Made by a program: the position numbers and the translations under genes
In this document: positions 22,438 through 23,290 of the stretch, piece after piece
How the letters are laid out: each line of letters starts with the position of its first letter
Numbering within the stretch: position 1 is the first letter of the stretch
Origin: a virus
IMG/VR virus record: IMGVR_UViG_3300035034_001986
Location: 1-23,290 of that record
Direction: 5' to 3' (one strand)
DNA: 23,290 nt
The notes under the pieces: model-generated
What the model saw: only the letters and a program-made list of their open reading frames with translations
What the model was told of the DNA's origin: nothing
Databases searched by the model: none

Positions 22438-22734
22438 ATGACTAAGACGCTGGCATTGCTGGAGGAATTCCCATACAAAGTGGATGGTTTTGCTAGCGAG
22501 ACGTTTGTTGGCGGCAACTGCACAGATTTTACATATGAAGCATGGGAGCTTCTGGCAGACGCTGGGTTCACGAACCTTAAAGAAGTTGTGCTGGCAAAAG
22601 GCGACCTGACACATATGGTGCTGCTTATCAACGATATGTTGGTGTTTAGCGTAGGCTCAGACGCACAACGTATCCTTACGCCTAGTTACTTTAATGAGTG
22701 GGATGAAGTATATATCAGCGGGGTTAAGCAGTAA
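22438..22734 (+). CDS. Hypothetical protein, possible Cys-His protease-like fold
   Basis: GGGAG at 22423-22427 precedes the ATG. The 98 residues contain GNCTDFTYEAWELL with C28 at a helix start, and GDLTHMVLLINDMLVF with H59, followed by acidic residues. A Cys opening a helix and a later His on a strand is the layout of papain/transglutaminase-like and NlpC-type proteins, a group with phage members. This is a weak fold-level match only. The stop overlaps the next start as TAATG. Confidence 0.5.
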   Translation: MTKTLALLEEFPYKVDGFASETFVGGNCTDFTYEAWELLADAGFTNLKEVVLAKGDLTHMVLLINDMLVFSVGSDAQRILTPSYFNEWDEVYISGVKQ

Positions 22735-22994
22735 TGATAACGACAATAGAAAACATTAACGGCAAAGATTACACGGTTATTAGTGAGCAGTTTGATTCAG
22801 GCCAGCAATGCGGGCAGCTTCCAGCCCTGCCGCGCTACCCAAGGAACGATGAGGCCACGATTAGGTTGCTCCATCTATATCGGGCGCATGGGATTAAGGT
22901 GTGGATGTGGTTTGAGTCTGAATACTACAGCATAGATTGCCTAGAAGATGGAGTAAAGCCTGAAGTGACCCACGCAACAAAAGAATGCCTATAA
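22734..22994 (+). CDS. Hypothetical phage protein, 86 aa, likely frameshifted
   Basis: The frame reads MITTIENINGKDYTVISEQF at the start and IKVWMWFESEYYSIDCLEDG later, then stops at 22992-22994. In the +1 frame from about 22970 a coding-looking stretch TQQKNAYNAFLKAIKETGN, then YLKMSWFGRNRKDNNKCN, runs on to 23088 without its own start. Loss of one C in the ACCCACG at 22967-22973 would fuse them into a protein of about 118 residues. The family is not recognised. Confidence 0.55.
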   Translation: MITTIENINGKDYTVISEQFDSGQQCGQLPALPRYPRNDEATIRLLHLYRAHGIKVWMWFESEYYSIDCLEDGVKPEVTHATKECL

Positions 22995-23163
22995 CGCATT
23001 TCTAAAGGCAATCAAAGAGACTGGTAATGCGTATTTAAAGATGAGTTGGTTTGGTCGGAACAGGAAAGACAATAATAAATGTAATTGAAGTTAGAACCAT
23101 GTAACTCTCTTTGGAGAGTTAGGCGAAAGCCAAGTGAATCTAGTCAGTTTCAACAAAACGAAA
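22995..23163. other. Non-genic right flank with hairpins
   Basis: Apart from the frameshifted tail noted up to 23088, no independent gene is seen. Two hairpins follow each other: AACTCTC (23103-23109) pairs with GAGAGTT (23114-23120) around TTTG, then GGC-GAAA-GCC at 23122-23131 is capped by a GNRA tetraloop. No T-run follows. A structured RNA or a site near the right TIR is possible; no known RNA class is recognised. Confidence 0.45.
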
Positions 23164-23290
23164 CTCAACTTGCTCAATTAAGACTCAATTTTTGAAACTC
23201 TGTAAAGCCCAGTGAGCAGTGATCACCTCAACTTACTTAACTTACTTAACTTTTATTATTAAAAATTATTATTATATAAATTAGCCTGTT
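23164..23290. repeat. Right terminal inverted repeat (127 bp)
   Basis: A perfect reverse complement of 1-127; position x in the left copy equals 23291 minus x here. The A/T tract therefore lies at 23251-23283, the tandem 9-mers at 23232-23249 and the palindrome at 23219-23226. The neighbouring unique sequence differs from the left side, so the ends are not simple duplications of one larger block. Confidence 0.97.

Noticed and set aside
1-23290. Genome-wide reassignment of TGA to Trp
   Set aside because: At least ten clear genes end in TGA and the large enzymes use TGG for Trp.
1-23290. tRNA genes or CRISPR array
   Set aside because: No cloverleaf with a TTC-loop signature and no regularly spaced direct repeats were found by eye.

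Overview
The window reads as one complete or near-complete phage-derived replicon or contig segment. All recognisable genes lie on the + strand and are tightly packed, with many ATGA/TAATG-type overlaps, and the first and last 127 bases are perfect inverted copies of each other. The gene set is the early and replication half of a tailed bacterial virus (Caudoviricetes type). No capsid, portal, terminase, tail or lysin gene can be recognised. Three sigma70-like promoters, Shine-Dalgarno sites before nearly every gene and a small lipoprotein suggest a low-GC Gram-negative bacterial host; this host call is inference.

Layout. 1-127: left terminal inverted repeat (TIR), then a promoter. 208-3431: SNF2-type helicase, two conserved phage proteins of unknown function, and an SSB-like protein with an acidic DDIPF tail. 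3515-7467: RecD/Dda-like helicase and class Ia ribonucleotide reductase (nrdA, nrdB); this block sits between two intergenic hairpins. 7558-10904: nucleotide and base-modification block with an alpha-glutamyl/putrescinyl-thymine pyrophosphorylase-like protein split by a frameshift, a ThyA-like dUMP methylase or hydroxymethylase, an HD phosphohydrolase and a DUF3310 (T7 gp1.7-like) protein. 10926-16382: family A DNA polymerase, dCMP deaminase, VRR-NUC-like nuclease, a double-HTH regulator, and a primase-helicase. 16440-19486: a new promoter followed by small genes, including endonuclease V (DenV), a MazG-like pyrophosphohydrolase, a small membrane protein, a 58-residue P-loop protein, a DexA-like exonuclease, an HslV-like Ntn hydrolase and a lipoprotein. 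19495-20629: a third promoter and a run of small genes, most of them damaged. 20630-23090: a visibly more GC-rich segment with a C5-cytosine methyltransferase whose entire length is overprinted by a second long frame, plus small phage genes. 23164-23290: right TIR.

How the genes fit together. Ribonucleotide reductase, dCMP deaminase, the ThyA-like enzyme, DUF3310, the HD hydrolase and the MazG-like enzyme would remodel the pyrimidine dNTP pool. Polymerase, primase-helicase, SSB, two further helicases and nucleases would copy the DNA. The pyrophosphorylase-like gene beside the ThyA-like gene suggests that thymine in the DNA may be 5-hydroxymethyluracil-derived and hypermodified.

Two features stand out. 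First, the large enzymes are intact while many small genes carry lesions, and six recognised frame breaks have the same +1 polarity; one small ORF has two in-frame TGA codons where Trp would fit. Second, the 127-base TIR length equals a common maximum assembler k-mer. The ends may therefore be the visible edge of a longer inverted repeat in a larger genome, which would also explain the missing structural genes.
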